A DNA stretch of 64,000 nucleotides, from contig JARKPK010000083.1 in assembly GCA_029975295.1 (NCBI GenBank), forward strand, positions 1 to 64,000, in the 5' to 3' direction. The notes under the pieces are model-generated. The model saw only the letters and a program-made list of their open reading frames with translations, ran no database searches and had not been told where the DNA came from. Numbering within the stretch: position 1 is the first letter of the stretch; the number at the start of each line of letters is the position of its first letter. The translations under genes and the position numbers were made by a program. Positions 17,603-30,286 of this stretch are shown here, one piece after another. Source of the stretch: Thermoguttaceae bacterium. Lineage in GTDB: Bacteria > Planctomycetota > Planctomycetia > Pirellulales > Thermoguttaceae.

Positions 17603-19354
17603 ATGATGCGTTTCCGATGGTTGTTCGCGGGCGGGCCGGCCGTGCTCGGGTATTTGCTCTGGTCGGCAGGTCCGGGGATCGGGCCATGGGCCGCGGCGGC
17701 TGATGAGCCGTCGGCTTCGCCGGCAGGCGCATCATCGAGTTCGCCGGGCGCGCTCGTCTTGCATTTGCGAGCGCGAACGCCGGCCGATGCGGCCGCGGCT
17801 CACGGATCGGAAGACTCATCGGCCGAGCCGAATCGGCCCGCCGCCAACGGCGCGGAATCGTCCCCGGGCGCAATCTCCCTCGACGAGGCCGCCGCGCGAT
17901 TGGTTTCGCCCGCGGCCAAAGTGGTCTTCGAGACCGTCGAGTGGCGCCCGAACGAAACGGCCGTCATCGTCTGCGACATGTGGGACGACCATTGGTGCAG
18001 CTCGGCGGCTGCGCGCGTGGCGGAGATGGCCCCGCACATGAATCGCTTTCTGACTCAGTTGCGCAACCGCGGCGTTTTGGTCGTCCATGCGCCCAGCGGC
18101 ACGATGGACCACTACAAAGATTGGCCGCAGCGACGAAGGACTTTGGACGCGCCAGCCGCCAAGCTCGACCCGCCCGCCCGCGGTTGGTGCAAACTCGATC
18201 CGCAGCGCGAGGCCCCGCTGCCGATCGACGATCGGGCCGGCGGCTGCGACACTCCGGGCTTGGAACAGCGACGGGCATGGCAGAAGCAGATCGAATCGCT
18301 GGAGATTGCTCCCGACGACGCGATCGGAGATGGAGCGGACATTCTCAACTTGCTCGAACACCGCGGCATTCGCAACGTGATGATCGTCGGCGTGCATACC
18401 AACATGTGCGTTTTAGGCCGCCCGTTCGGCATTCGGCAACTGGTCTATCAAGGCAAACGCGTGGCGCTGGTGCGCGACCTGACCGACGCCATGTACGACC
18501 CGGCCGCGGAGCCGAAGATCAGCCACTTCGGCGGCACGGCGCGGGTGATTGCACATATCGAACGCTACTGGTGCCCGACGATCGAAAGCAACGACATCCT
18601 CGGCGGCGCGCCGTTCCGCTTTCGCGGCGACCGCCGGCCGCGCGTCGTCTTTCTGATCAACGAAGACGAGTATCGAGCCGAAGAAACGGTGGCCCGCTGG
18701 GCGGCGGAGCTCGAGTTCCGCCGCGACTTCTGCACAACGGTGATTCAGGGGCGCGGCGCGTTTCGCCTCGACGGGATCGAAGCGTTGCAGCACGCCGACG
18801 CAACCGTCCTTTATGTCCGTCGCCGACCGATTCCGGCCGAGCAGCTCAACGTGCTTCGCCGTTACCTGGCCGACGGCCGACCTCTGCTGGCGCTGCGCAC
18901 CAGTTCGCATGCCTTCGCGGTTCGGGCCAACGTGCAACCGCCCGAGGGCGTGGAGAACTGGCCCGATTTCGACCGCGAAGTGCTTGGCTGCGAGTATCGC
19001 AATCACGCAGGCAACGCGTTGGGTTCCGACATCTTTCCGGCTGGCGCCATCGACGAACCGCTGCTGCACGGCGTTGAGCCGTTGCGTTGGCACAGCCGCG
19101 GCTCGCTCTACCTCAGCAAACTGCTCGATCCCAAGGCCCGCGTTCTGCTCGAAGGCAAGGCCGGCGAATGGACCGAGCCGGTTGCCTGGACGCGGACCTA
19201 TGGCCAAGCGAGGGTCTTTTACACTTCGTTGGGCCATCCCGACGATTTCGACCAGCCGCAGTTTCGGCAATTGCTCGACAACGCCCTGTGCTGGTTGTTG
19301 CAACACGGCCGTTTCGCACCGAGTCCCGCTCCGGCCGCGTCGCCCGGCGGTTGA
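17603..19354 (+). CDS. Isochorismatase-like cysteine hydrolase fused to a ThuA-like domain
   Basis: A 583-residue exported protein. The signal segment (MMRFRWLFAGGPAVLGYLLW) precedes an Ala/Ser/Pro linker to about residue 95. An isochorismatase/nicotinamidase-like domain follows at about 105-330: Asp in AVIVCDMWDDHWC (near 125) and the nucleophile Cys in VGVHTNMCVLGR (near 268) mark the active site; the third residue, Lys, is not obvious. Residues about 345-575 look ThuA-like (DJ-1/PfpI-type fold seen in trehalose-utilisation proteins), with VVFLINEDEYRAEETV, LRRYLADGRPLLALRTSSHAF and an FYTSLGHPDDF end. GGAGG at 17591-17595 fixes the start at 17603. Substrate unknown; the fusion suggests a secreted catabolic role. 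Confidence 0.82.
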   Translation: MMRFRWLFAGGPAVLGYLLWSAGPGIGPWAAAADEPSASPAGASSSSPGALVLHLRARTPADAAAAHGSEDSSAEPNRPAANGAESSPGAISLDEAAARLVSPAAKVVFETVEWRPNETAVIVCDMWDDHWCSSAAARVAEMAPHMNRFLTQLRNRGVLVVHAPSGTMDHYKDWPQRRRTLDAPAAKLDPPARGWCKLDPQREAPLPIDDRAGGCDTPGLEQRRAWQKQIESLEIAPDDAIGDGADILNLLEHRGIRNVMIVGVHTNMCVLGRPFGIRQLVYQGKRVALVRDLTDAMYDPAAEPKISHFGGTARVIAHIERYWCPTIESNDILGGAPFRFRGDRRPRVVFLINEDEYRAEETVARWAAELEFRRDFCTTVIQGRGAFRLDGIEALQHADATVLYVRRRPIPAEQLNVLRRYLADGRPLLALRTSSHAFAVRANVQPPEGVENWPDFDREVLGCEYRNHAGNALGSDIFPAGAIDEPLLHGVEPLRWHSRGSLYLSKLLDPKARVLLEGKAGEWTEPVAWTRTYGQARVFYTSLGHPDDFDQPQFRQLLDNALCWLLQHGRFAPSPAPAASPGG

Positions 19355-19462
19355 GCGCCGAGCGAACCCGAAGATTGATTCCATCGGCCGAAACCGCGAT
19401 TGCGATTCCGCGGTTCCGCTCCGGGTTCGTCTGCTGCAAGCGTTCACCGCCGCGCATGAAAA

Positions 19463-19500
19463 GAGCCGATGACCGTTGCGAGGTCACCGGCTCTCTGTTT
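19463..19500. terminator. Bidirectional intrinsic terminator
   Basis: Left arm GAGCCGATGACC (19463-19474) and right arm GGTCACCGGCTC (19482-19493) pair over 12 positions with one A-C mismatch and a 7-nt loop. TCTGTTT follows on the plus strand, and the minus strand reads GGCTCTTTTC. It sits between the convergent isochorismatase and DPF-repeat genes, so it can end transcription from both sides. Confidence 0.75.
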
Positions 19501-19600
19501 GTGATTGATCGGTTGGGACTCGCCCGCCGGCGCGAATAGCTGCAAGGCGGCTTGCGGGCGGCCAAGCAGTTCTTTCGGCAGACGGTCCGTTGGCGGACGC

Positions 19601-20827
19601 TCAGTTGGCGAATGGGTCGTCCGGATCAGCCGGCTTGCTCGATTGCGGCGGCTTTGGGGCGTCGGCCGGAGCGGGCATCGCCGCCGGTGGAGCGGCCGGC
19701 TTTTCGTCGGCTCCGAACGGATCGGCCGCGTCGCCACCCGGGGCAGCGCCCGGGGCAGCGCCCGGCGCCATGGCCGGCTCGCCCGGCATCGACCCGGCCT
19801 CGGGCTGCGGCAACGGCCCAAACGGCGTCGGCTGCGGCGCCGCGCCCGTGGCGTCTTGATCTCCGCCAATCGCCTTGGAGGCCGCCCGTTGGAACGCACG
19901 AAGGATGCCGCCCTTCGGCTTGGCTCCCGACGATGTCGTTGTTCCAGCGCCCGCCGCCGGGGTGCCGAACGGATCGTTCTCCGTCGGTTTCTCAGCCGGC
20001 TTCTCCGCGGGCATTTCACCCGCTTGTGCAGGGGTGGTTGCCGGGGCACCGAACGGATCATTCTCGGCCGGTTTCTCCGCAGGCTTCTCCGCGGGCATTT
20101 CACCCGGTTGTGCAGGGGTGGTTGCCGGGGTGCCGAACGGATCGTTCTCCGCCGGCTTCGGCGTCACTGCCGGCTCTGACGGCTGGGCAGCCGGCATGCC
20201 AAACGGGTCGTTCTCGGCCGGTTTCTCGGCCGGCTTCGGGGTCACCGCCGGTTCTTGCGGTGGCGACGCCGGCTCGCTTGCGCCCGCCGCTGGCGCGCCA
20301 AACGGATCGTTCGTCGACGTGTCGATCGGCTTGACCGGCTTGATCTCGTCGGGCTTGACGGTTTCGGGCGGGCCGGCCAGCACATGCCGCTCGGCTTCTC
20401 GCCGCTGCTCGTAGCGCGCTTGCATCACCCGTTGCGCTTCCTCCATGGCGGCAACCCGCGCATCGACTCGATGACGTTCCAACGCGACGCGATCGTTGCC
20501 CTGAACCCGCTCCAACGCCTTCGACACGTTGTAGAACTTGTTCAAGTCTTTCGCTTCGCGATCGGCCCCGGCCGAGAAGTCGGCCGCTGCGTCTTCAGGC
20601 CGCCCGAGGCGTTGCAGCGCCAGTCCGCGGAAATAGTACACCCGCGGATCGTTCGTGCCGCGATCAATCGCGCTGGAAAGCAGTTCGTGCGCCTTGACGA
20701 AGTCTTGGGCGAAATACGCATGAACGCCCTGGCCGTACAACTGAGCGAGCACCGCCTCTTGCGCGGCCGCAAACGTGCAGGCCGCAGCGGTGAGCAGTCC
20801 CGCCATCACCAAAGAATAGCGCATCAT
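19601..20827 (-). CDS. Secreted TPR-like protein with repeated NDPFG motifs
   Basis: A 408-residue exported protein: signal peptide MMRYSLVMAGLLTAAACTFAAA, a helical TPR-like region at about 25-105 (YFAQDFVKAHELLSSAIDRGTNDPRVYYFRGLALQRLGRPEDAAADFSAG), a charged helix to about 155, and then a Pro/Ala/Glu-rich disordered tail. The tail carries at least five NDPFG[AMT]PA repeats plus ADPFGAD and DDPFAN at the very end, spaced by KPAEKPAE-type segments. DNA in 19960-20170 is near-duplicated as a result. TPR proteins of this kind usually hold other proteins together; the role of the DPF motifs is unknown. The gene is monocistronic and convergent with its neighbour at a bidirectional terminator. 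Confidence 0.78.
   Translation of the reverse strand: MMRYSLVMAGLLTAAACTFAAAQEAVLAQLYGQGVHAYFAQDFVKAHELLSSAIDRGTNDPRVYYFRGLALQRLGRPEDAAADFSAGADREAKDLNKFYNVSKALERVQGNDRVALERHRVDARVAAMEEAQRVMQARYEQRREAERHVLAGPPETVKPDEIKPVKPIDTSTNDPFGAPAAGASEPASPPQEPAVTPKPAEKPAENDPFGMPAAQPSEPAVTPKPAENDPFGTPATTPAQPGEMPAEKPAEKPAENDPFGAPATTPAQAGEMPAEKPAEKPTENDPFGTPAAGAGTTTSSGAKPKGGILRAFQRAASKAIGGDQDATGAAPQPTPFGPLPQPEAGSMPGEPAMAPGAAPGAAPGGDAADPFGADEKPAAPPAAMPAPADAPKPPQSSKPADPDDPFAN
19960..20310 (-). repeat. Internal tandem repeats encoding NDPFG units
   Basis: Near-identical blocks of about 50-90 bp recur inside the gene above, for example the stretch reading GAACGGATC-NTTCTC with the following GGCTTCTCCGCGGGCATTTC at about 19969-20045 and again at about 20050-20135. 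They encode the NDPFG-Pro/Ala-Lys-Pro-Ala-Glu unit. Unequal crossing over would change the repeat number. Confidence 0.7.
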
Positions 20828-21381
20828 CTCGGATGGACTCCTATACGCGGATGACGTGTGCCGTAATCATTCACACGGATCGAAATCTTGCCCTTCGCGG
20901 TTCCGGGGATACGGCACAAACCCGAAGCCCATTGGGCGACATCAGCCGCCCCGAAGCCAATCCCCGAGTGCGACACCCAATGCCATTCCGCCCCCGCCTC
21001 GCAGCAATCCGGGCGGAAGATAGGCCCGTTTCCGCCACCGGGCGAAACACGCTGCCGATCGCCGTCGGAGAATTAAGAAACAGCCCTCAGCCTATGAATC
21101 GATCTTACCCGGCTCAACACCGGCTTTCAAGCAAAAGTCTTGCGCCGCGCGGGCCGACGCCGTTTCTCCATCGGCCGACACCCCGCGGTCTGCGGCCAAC
21201 CGACGCAGCAATCCCTTCCGGCGGGGGGCCGTCGTCACGAGCCGGGCTCGGCAACGCCAAGCCGCTTGCTGGGGCCAAAACGCCTTCAGAATCCCTTGCC
21301 CGGCCCGCGGCATCGTTCCCGACGCATTCCCCGCATTGCGACGGGCTTGCAAACCCGCCTCTTCGCGTTATGCTGACGCCC
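20828..21381. other. Divergent intergenic region
   Basis: An open frame continues upstream of the methyltransferase to 20833, but its sequence is Arg/Pro/Ser-rich and has no motif, so I treat the region as non-coding. CGTGTG and CACACG form a short inverted repeat near 20850-20876, close to the start of the divergent DPF-repeat gene. Confidence 0.45.
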
Positions 21382-22014
21382 ATGAAACAAACGGCCGTCT
21401 TCCTCCGCGAGTTTGTACGCAACTTCCACACCACCGGGGCGATTCTGCCCAGCGGGCGGTTCCTTGCTCGGGCGCTGGCGCAGAACGTGGCGCCCCAGCC
21501 CGACGGCCGTCGGATCTGCGAGGTCGGGCCCGGCACCGGGTCGGTTACCGAGCAGATCATCAAACGCCTTGGGCCGAACGACCGGCTCGATCTGGTCGAG
21601 CTGAACGACGCCTTTGTCGAGCGGTTGCGCCGCCGATTGGCCGACGATCCTCTTTTCCGGCCCGCGGCCGAACGGATCCGCATATTCCACTGCCCCGTGC
21701 AGGAAATGCTCGATCGGGCCGATGATCGCTACGACCTGATGATCTCGGGCCTGCCGCTGAACAACTTCTCGGCCGAGCTGGTAGCCGAAATCCTCGACGT
21801 GTTGCTGAAGCTGCTTCGGCCCGGGGGAGTGCTCTCGTTCTTCGAGTACATCGCCATCCGGCGGATGCGCGGCCTGGTGAGCGGCCCGAGCGAACGCCGC
21901 CGACTGCGCGGAATCGACGCGGCCCTGAAACGGCTCTTCGCCAATCGTCGCGTAAAACACGATCGCATTTGGCTCAACGTGCCGCCCGCCTGGGTGCATC
22001 ACGTGTGGCTGTAG
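21382..22014 (+). CDS. SAM-dependent methyltransferase, PmtA/phospholipid N-methyltransferase-like
   Basis: A 210-residue class I methyltransferase. The start FLREFVRNFHTTGAILPSGRFLARAL matches the beginning of PmtA-type phosphatidylethanolamine N-methyltransferases and relatives of rRNA adenine dimethyltransferases. The SAM motif I is EVGPGTGSVTEQI, motif II is DLVELNDAFVERL, and motif IV is DLMISGLPLNNFS; the NNF after a Leu-Pro is typical of this group. It likely acts on membrane lipid head groups in the cytosol. ATG 21382 is preferred; ATG 21370 (four codons earlier) is also possible, and neither has a strong ribosome site. Confidence 0.85.
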   Translation: MKQTAVFLREFVRNFHTTGAILPSGRFLARALAQNVAPQPDGRRICEVGPGTGSVTEQIIKRLGPNDRLDLVELNDAFVERLRRRLADDPLFRPAAERIRIFHCPVQEMLDRADDRYDLMISGLPLNNFSAELVAEILDVLLKLLRPGGVLSFFEYIAIRRMRGLVSGPSERRRLRGIDAALKRLFANRRVKHDRIWLNVPPAWVHHVWL

Positions 22015-22085
22015 CGGCCGCTCTGCGCATCGCGCGAAACGCGCAAGCCGCAGGCGCCGCGTCGCCGCGGGCCGTTCGGCCCGGT

Positions 22086-23636
22086 TCACTTTGCGGCCAT
22101 GATCCGCAGGGCAATGTCGTTGTCAAACGGCGGCGGGGCCAACTCGATCGTCCCGCCGGCGTGAGTGAGCCGCTGGTCGCGATTCACAGCGCCGTTGAGC
22201 ACGTCGATCCACTGCACTTGGTAGTCGCCCGCGGGCAGATCGAAGACCAGCACGGCCTCGATCCCATTGCGGAGATGGTCTTCGATCCGTTTGGGTTTGT
22301 TCGGCAACGGGTTCTGCACGTAAACGGCATATTGCGCGCCCGGCTGCGAAAGCACACGGGCCTCGACGCCGCCAGAGGCTTTTTTGAGCGACTTCGCATC
22401 GGGCGCCATCTTGACGAAATCGAAACCTTCGAGAAATCGCTTCAACACGCCCAACTGGCGGCGCAGTTCCGGGCTGCCGCCCCCGGGCGACTTGTAGTCG
22501 CGGAATGTTCCGTCGGGATGCTTCGTGGTGAACGAGTAGTCGAGGTTGTTGTAAAGCGCGCCGCCGGCCAGCAAAAAGTTCCAACCTTCGCTGCGGTAAA
22601 GGAAATCGTGGCGGCCGCGAAAGCCCGTCTCGTTCTCGCCGATCACCTTGTTCAAGTGGGAGTTCATCGCCACGGTGTCGGGCGGAACGCAGTAGTGGAA
22701 GTTGAAGATCGACACGGCCGGATGCGGATTCTCGACCTTCTTCTTGCCGTTGGCGATGTTCAGCGAAATCAAGTGCCGGTGGGGAAGGCCCTTCTCCGTC
22801 TCGACGATCACATCGACGATCCGATGCTGCCAAGCGTCGGTCACGCCGCCGAAGTACGGCTCGTTGCACACCTCGTAGTAGAGATTGTCGTAGCGATTCA
22901 ACTCCGCGACGATCTTCCGCGTAAGCGCCTCTTGAACGGCCGTGAGCTGCGGATGCTTCAGCGCATAGACTTCGGTTCGCGGGCAGTCGCCGATTCCGTT
23001 GATGTTGTTGCGGATGTTCATCGGCGAAATCTCCCACAAGTCGTCTTCATAGAGCGGGCAGAACAGGTTCATCTCGACGACGATGCCGTGCCGCGAAGCG
23101 GCGGCCATGAACTGGTGCAGGCGACGGAAATAGGCCTCGTCGAATCGGCTCAAGTCGAACTTGTTTCCGCCGTCGGCGCCGCCCGGCTGATCGCTCCGCG
23201 GCCAAGGGCAGGCGAACCGGTCGGGGCGGGGGGCCAGCGGGTTGTCGGTGATGCCGAACGACTTCGGGCTTTCGCGATAGACGCCGGAGAAGGTCCGCGT
23301 GTGGTTCAGCCCGTCGGCGGCCAAAGTGGCGAAGTAGCGCTCATAGTCGAAATCAAGATTCAACAGCGTCCCATAATGTTCGCCGGAAGTAACCAAGATC
23401 GTGGGCTTGCCGCGCCAGAGGAAGTAGCAGCCGTTCTCGGGATGCAGGGAGATCGGCCCATGTGTTTCGGCAGCGACGGCCCCCGCGGCCGAGCAAGCCA
23501 ACACACTGCCCGCCAGGCAGGCCCAAATGATCGTCGAAACGACCGAACGCCACGGCCAGCGCCCCACCGCAAACGCAGGACGATCAAGCCGCTTGGAAAA
23601 GTTCGTGGTTTTACCGAGCAAAGACCCGGATTTCAT
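22086..23636 (-). CDS. Secreted glycosidase-like TIM-barrel protein (GH5/clan GH-A-like)
   Basis: A 516-residue exported protein. A long N-region (about 30 residues) precedes the hydrophobic signal VVSTIIWACLAGSVLACSAAGAVAA. The TIM-barrel core resembles clan GH-A enzymes: TLAADGLNHTRTFSGVY, the His/Asn-containing strand VVEMNLFCPL, YYEVCNEPYFGG with a candidate acid/base Glu (near 258), and VIGENETGFRG with a candidate nucleophile Glu (near 334). The C-terminus is a beta-sandwich-like segment ending IALRIMAAK. No known family can be fixed by eye; the DUF4038/GH140-like apiosidases are another possibility. An imperfect hairpin lies upstream at 23759-23785. Confidence 0.72.
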   Translation of the reverse strand: MKSGSLLGKTTNFSKRLDRPAFAVGRWPWRSVVSTIIWACLAGSVLACSAAGAVAAETHGPISLHPENGCYFLWRGKPTILVTSGEHYGTLLNLDFDYERYFATLAADGLNHTRTFSGVYRESPKSFGITDNPLAPRPDRFACPWPRSDQPGGADGGNKFDLSRFDEAYFRRLHQFMAAASRHGIVVEMNLFCPLYEDDLWEISPMNIRNNINGIGDCPRTEVYALKHPQLTAVQEALTRKIVAELNRYDNLYYEVCNEPYFGGVTDAWQHRIVDVIVETEKGLPHRHLISLNIANGKKKVENPHPAVSIFNFHYCVPPDTVAMNSHLNKVIGENETGFRGRHDFLYRSEGWNFLLAGGALYNNLDYSFTTKHPDGTFRDYKSPGGGSPELRRQLGVLKRFLEGFDFVKMAPDAKSLKKASGGVEARVLSQPGAQYAVYVQNPLPNKPKRIEDHLRNGIEAVLVFDLPAGDYQVQWIDVLNGAVNRDQRLTHAGGTIELAPPPFDNDIALRIMAAK

Positions 23637-23758
23637 GGCTGTGTTCCCCCGTCGAGTTGATCCCTTTTGAACAGACCGTTCCGAACCCGCCGACCGCTTG
23701 GACGCACTGTTGTTGAACGTGCTGATGAAAACCCGTGCCTTGCCGGGAAGCCCGATTT

Positions 23759-23785
23759 ACCGTGCGCAATTAATCGCGCGACGGT
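23759..23785 (-). promoter_or_regulatory. Hairpin upstream of the glycosidase gene
   Basis: Arms ACCGTGCGC and GCGCGACGGT pair over 9 bp with one bulged G; the loop AATTAATC is AT-rich. It is 123 nt upstream of the start codon on the minus strand, so it could be an operator or a leader hairpin. Confidence 0.35.
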
Positions 23786-24040
23786 GAGCAATCAAGCCCT
23801 CCACAGCGGCGATTTCCCCTCAACAGATTAGCAAGGATGCTACCGGCTTGCCACAGAATCGCCCGGCATACGCCCGGCAGCCGAGCCGAACGCTGCGGCG
23901 AAGACGGGCCGCGGCCGACGGCCGGGCACCCGGCCGAATCAGCCCGAGGCTGTTGCATTCCCGCAGCCCGGAACGTGTCTCAATCTGTGCAAAAACTCGA
24001 TGTCTGTCGTTCGGGCAACCCCTTGGCCCGGTCGGTCCGC

Positions 24041-24060
24041 CATTGGGACCGTTCCCAATG
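24041..24060. repeat. Perfect 8-bp inverted repeat
   Basis: CATTGGGA (24041-24048) and TCCCAATG (24053-24060) with a 4-nt CCGT loop, in the middle of the gene-free spacer. No T-run follows on either strand. Confidence 0.5.
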
Positions 24061-24472
24061 CTTGGGCCAGCGGACGGATCGGTTTCGGTATCCGGCATAA
24101 CGACAGAGGGAACGTCCGAGAGCTGTGTGCCTTTCTGGGCCCGTTCTTGGTGCTTGGGCCGCGAGATCACGCATGGGCGAACAGCGAGAAAAAGGGTGCC
24201 GAATGCAAGGTCCGCGGGCCGAACGCCGCAAAATCGTGCAGTACAGCCCCTTGCCATTCCTCCCAGTTTATCGAATTGTCTCATTTTCCGTTTGCGCGGC
24301 CTGTGGGTTAGCTGGTACGTCCGGCAATTTCGTCAAAGTTTGCCTTTGTTCCTCAACTCTCATTGGCGGCTTGACCGATACTACCGACACAAACGATACG
24401 CACGCACTTCTCATGCAGAGAGGACGATGCGCCCTTCCGGTATCGTGCGCTAGATCAAAGGTGTACAGTGCC

Positions 24473-25651
24473 ATGATGTTCAACCGCACAAAACGACTGC
24501 TGGCCGCTGGAGTGCTGGTTTTGCTTGTCGGCAGCGCGGCAACGGCCGAAGACCAAGACCTCGCCGGTCTGCAACTATTCGGTCCGGCCGAAGTTAGCTC
24601 GTACGGGCGAGGTCCGATGCCCAACGAGGGCTACTTCGGCTCGATCGATGGCCTGTACTGGGGCATTTCGCAGCCGGAGACGGCCACGATCGGCCAGCCG
24701 TCGGTCATCACCCGAGAGGTTTGGTACGACGCGGTGATCTCGCGCGAGCAACGGAGCACGCTCGACACCAGCTCGATCGGCACCGTGTTCAGCGGCGGCA
24801 CCCGGGTGGAGTTCGGCCGAATCGTCGATCACCACGGCTGGATGCTCAGCACGCACCGGTTGGAAACGGCCTCCGTGGGCCGAACCTTCACCGACGTGGA
24901 CACGGTGTTCATCGACAACGTGCCGATCATCGGCATCGTCGATTACATTACCTTGCCCGACGATACGCAGGTACCGGTCATTCGCAGCCTCCCGATCACC
25001 TTCAATCAGTTGACCATCGAGAACAAGGTGCAAACCTGGGGCGTCGAGCTCATGCGGCTCTACCGTTCGCGGCAGTTGCACAACGGCGGTTTCATCGAGT
25101 TCATGTACGGGGCGCGCTACTTCGAGTTGAACGAAGACTTCACGGTATCGACCCAAGGCGGTTTCAGCAGCACCGGCGACAGCGGCGCGGGCGGCAGCTA
25201 CTGGTTCACTCGGGCCGAAAACCACATCGTCGGCCCGCAGATCGGCCTGCGGTATTTCCGCAAGTTCGATCGCTGGATGTTGAACCTGGAAGGGCGGTTC
25301 CTCGGCGGCGTGAACATCCAAAACGCGCGACAGGAAACGCAGTTGGCGGTCGGGCTAGCCGACACCTTCGGCGGCCTCGGCCTGCCCTATAGCTGGACGG
25401 GCTCCTCGTCGAGCTCGCGGCGCAGCTTCACCGAGTTCACCCCGTTGGTCGAATTCCGCGCCGAACTGCGATACCAAGTAACCCGCAGCGTGTCGATCCG
25501 CGGCGGCTGGACCGGCATGTGGATGGACAACACCATTCGCGGCGCCAACATGGTGGACTACACGCTGCCGAGCATGGGGATTCTCACCGCGGGCAATCGG
25601 CAAGACACCTTCATCCACGGCGTGACGGTCGGCGTCGATATCAACCGATGA
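24473..25651 (+). CDS. BBP7-type outer-membrane beta-barrel protein
   Basis: A 392-residue exported protein of the planctomycete BBP7 (formerly DUF1551) outer-membrane barrel family. The signal peptide MMFNRTKRLLAAGVLVLLVGSAATA is followed by a conserved opening, YFGSIDGLYWGISQPE. The body is rich in alternating hydrophobic strands with aromatic girdles: VEFGRIVDHHGWMLS, GGFIEFMYGARYFELNEDF, HIVGPQIGLRYFRKFDRWMLNLEGRFLGG, FRAELRYQVTRSVSIRGGWTGMWMDN, and a final VTVGVDINR. It is probably a structural or porin-like barrel; the cargo is unknown. The two adjacent ATGs (24473 and 24476) both fit the signal peptide. Confidence 0.88.
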   Translation: MMFNRTKRLLAAGVLVLLVGSAATAEDQDLAGLQLFGPAEVSSYGRGPMPNEGYFGSIDGLYWGISQPETATIGQPSVITREVWYDAVISREQRSTLDTSSIGTVFSGGTRVEFGRIVDHHGWMLSTHRLETASVGRTFTDVDTVFIDNVPIIGIVDYITLPDDTQVPVIRSLPITFNQLTIENKVQTWGVELMRLYRSRQLHNGGFIEFMYGARYFELNEDFTVSTQGGFSSTGDSGAGGSYWFTRAENHIVGPQIGLRYFRKFDRWMLNLEGRFLGGVNIQNARQETQLAVGLADTFGGLGLPYSWTGSSSSSRRSFTEFTPLVEFRAELRYQVTRSVSIRGGWTGMWMDNTIRGANMVDYTLPSMGILTAGNRQDTFIHGVTVGVDINR

Positions 25652-25937
25652 CCAGAAGACGGCTTGCCGAGCGATCATCGCCGCGCGAGCCGCAGATCAC
25701 AAGCAACCACGCATCGGCCCGCACTCGCCCGCCCGGCGACCGGGCCGATGGTCGTTTCTTGCGGCCGCCGCCAACGGTCGAACGGCTTGCGGCCCCGCGC
25801 CATTCAAAAGCGTGAAGGCGCGGTTGCACTCAAGAGAGATCGGCGCGCGTGCTTGCGTAGAAAACACTCGAAGCGCCCTTGCCCGACCGTGATCGGGAAG
25901 CAGAGAAGATCGTCAACCGCTAAGAGCGCCGACCGGC

Positions 25938-26192
25938 CTACTTCTTGGCCGTTTGGCGAGCGGGCTTTTTCGGAACGCCCGCCTGGCGCTTTTTCAGTTC
26001 ATCCAACTCGGCGCCCAAGCGATGACGCAAGGGGCTTTCCGGCCGAATCTGATCGAGCAGGGCCTCTGCCTTTTGGAATGTCTCCGGGCTAAGGTCCACC
26101 CCGCCGCGATGAAACAGGTTTCTCCAATGCCGCGCAATTTCCTGTTCGGTAAGCAAGACAACCACCTCTTGGGACAACGGAACGTTGACCAC
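25938..26192 (-). CDS. Small basic-tailed hypothetical protein (84 aa)
   Basis: An 84-residue cytosolic protein of unknown function. The sequence EQEIARHWRNLFHRGGVDLSPETFQKAEALLDQ is helical and balanced, and the tail KKRQAGVPKKPARQTAKK is Lys-rich in the manner of nucleic-acid-binding proteins. The GTG at 26192 is preceded by GGAGT; a later GTG at residue 10 is an alternative. It is on the same strand as the FAAL-ACP-AONS gene and 260 bp downstream of it, so read-through is possible. I do not recognise a family. Confidence 0.62.
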   Translation of the reverse strand: MVNVPLSQEVVVLLTEQEIARHWRNLFHRGGVDLSPETFQKAEALLDQIRPESPLRHRLGAELDELKKRQAGVPKKPARQTAKK

Positions 26193-26452
26193 TCCATCTT
26201 ATGCGAATTCCACGTTGAACGAGCGATCTGCCGCTTGCTCGCCTTGCGGATAGACACGCCGGCGTTCGCAACAGAACGCACCGGTTCAACGCACGGTCGG
26301 TATTCCTATTATGCTTGTCGATCGCCCGCAAGCAATGGCCGAATTCTATCTCCGATCGGCAATCGCCGTTCGGTCGGCTTCGGCCATCGGCTGTTCGATT
26401 CGTTCACCCTCGGCCCGTTTCGGGGGCCGCTGATCCGTCCTTCCGTATTGTT

Positions 26453-30286
<3,834 letters not shown>

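Larger units (their letters stand above)
23637..24472. other. Longest gene-free spacer (836 bp), divergent promoters
   Basis: Several overlapping frames exist here but none has a believable protein. Two hairpins stand out: ACCGT-GCGC / GCGC-G-ACGGT at 23759-23785 and the perfect CATTGGGA-CCGT-TCCCAATG at 24041-24060. The left part must hold the glycosidase promoter, the right part the BBP7 promoter. A small RNA is possible but not shown. Confidence 0.45.

Noticed and set aside
19960-20310. Possible CRISPR-like array
   Set aside because: The repeats are in frame, vary in length and encode NDPFG units of a protein; there are no equal spacers.
20833-21381. N-terminal extension of the PmtA-like methyltransferase
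   Set aside because: The extension is Arg/Pro/Ser-rich without motif; PmtA-like proteins begin at the FLREFVRNF segment.
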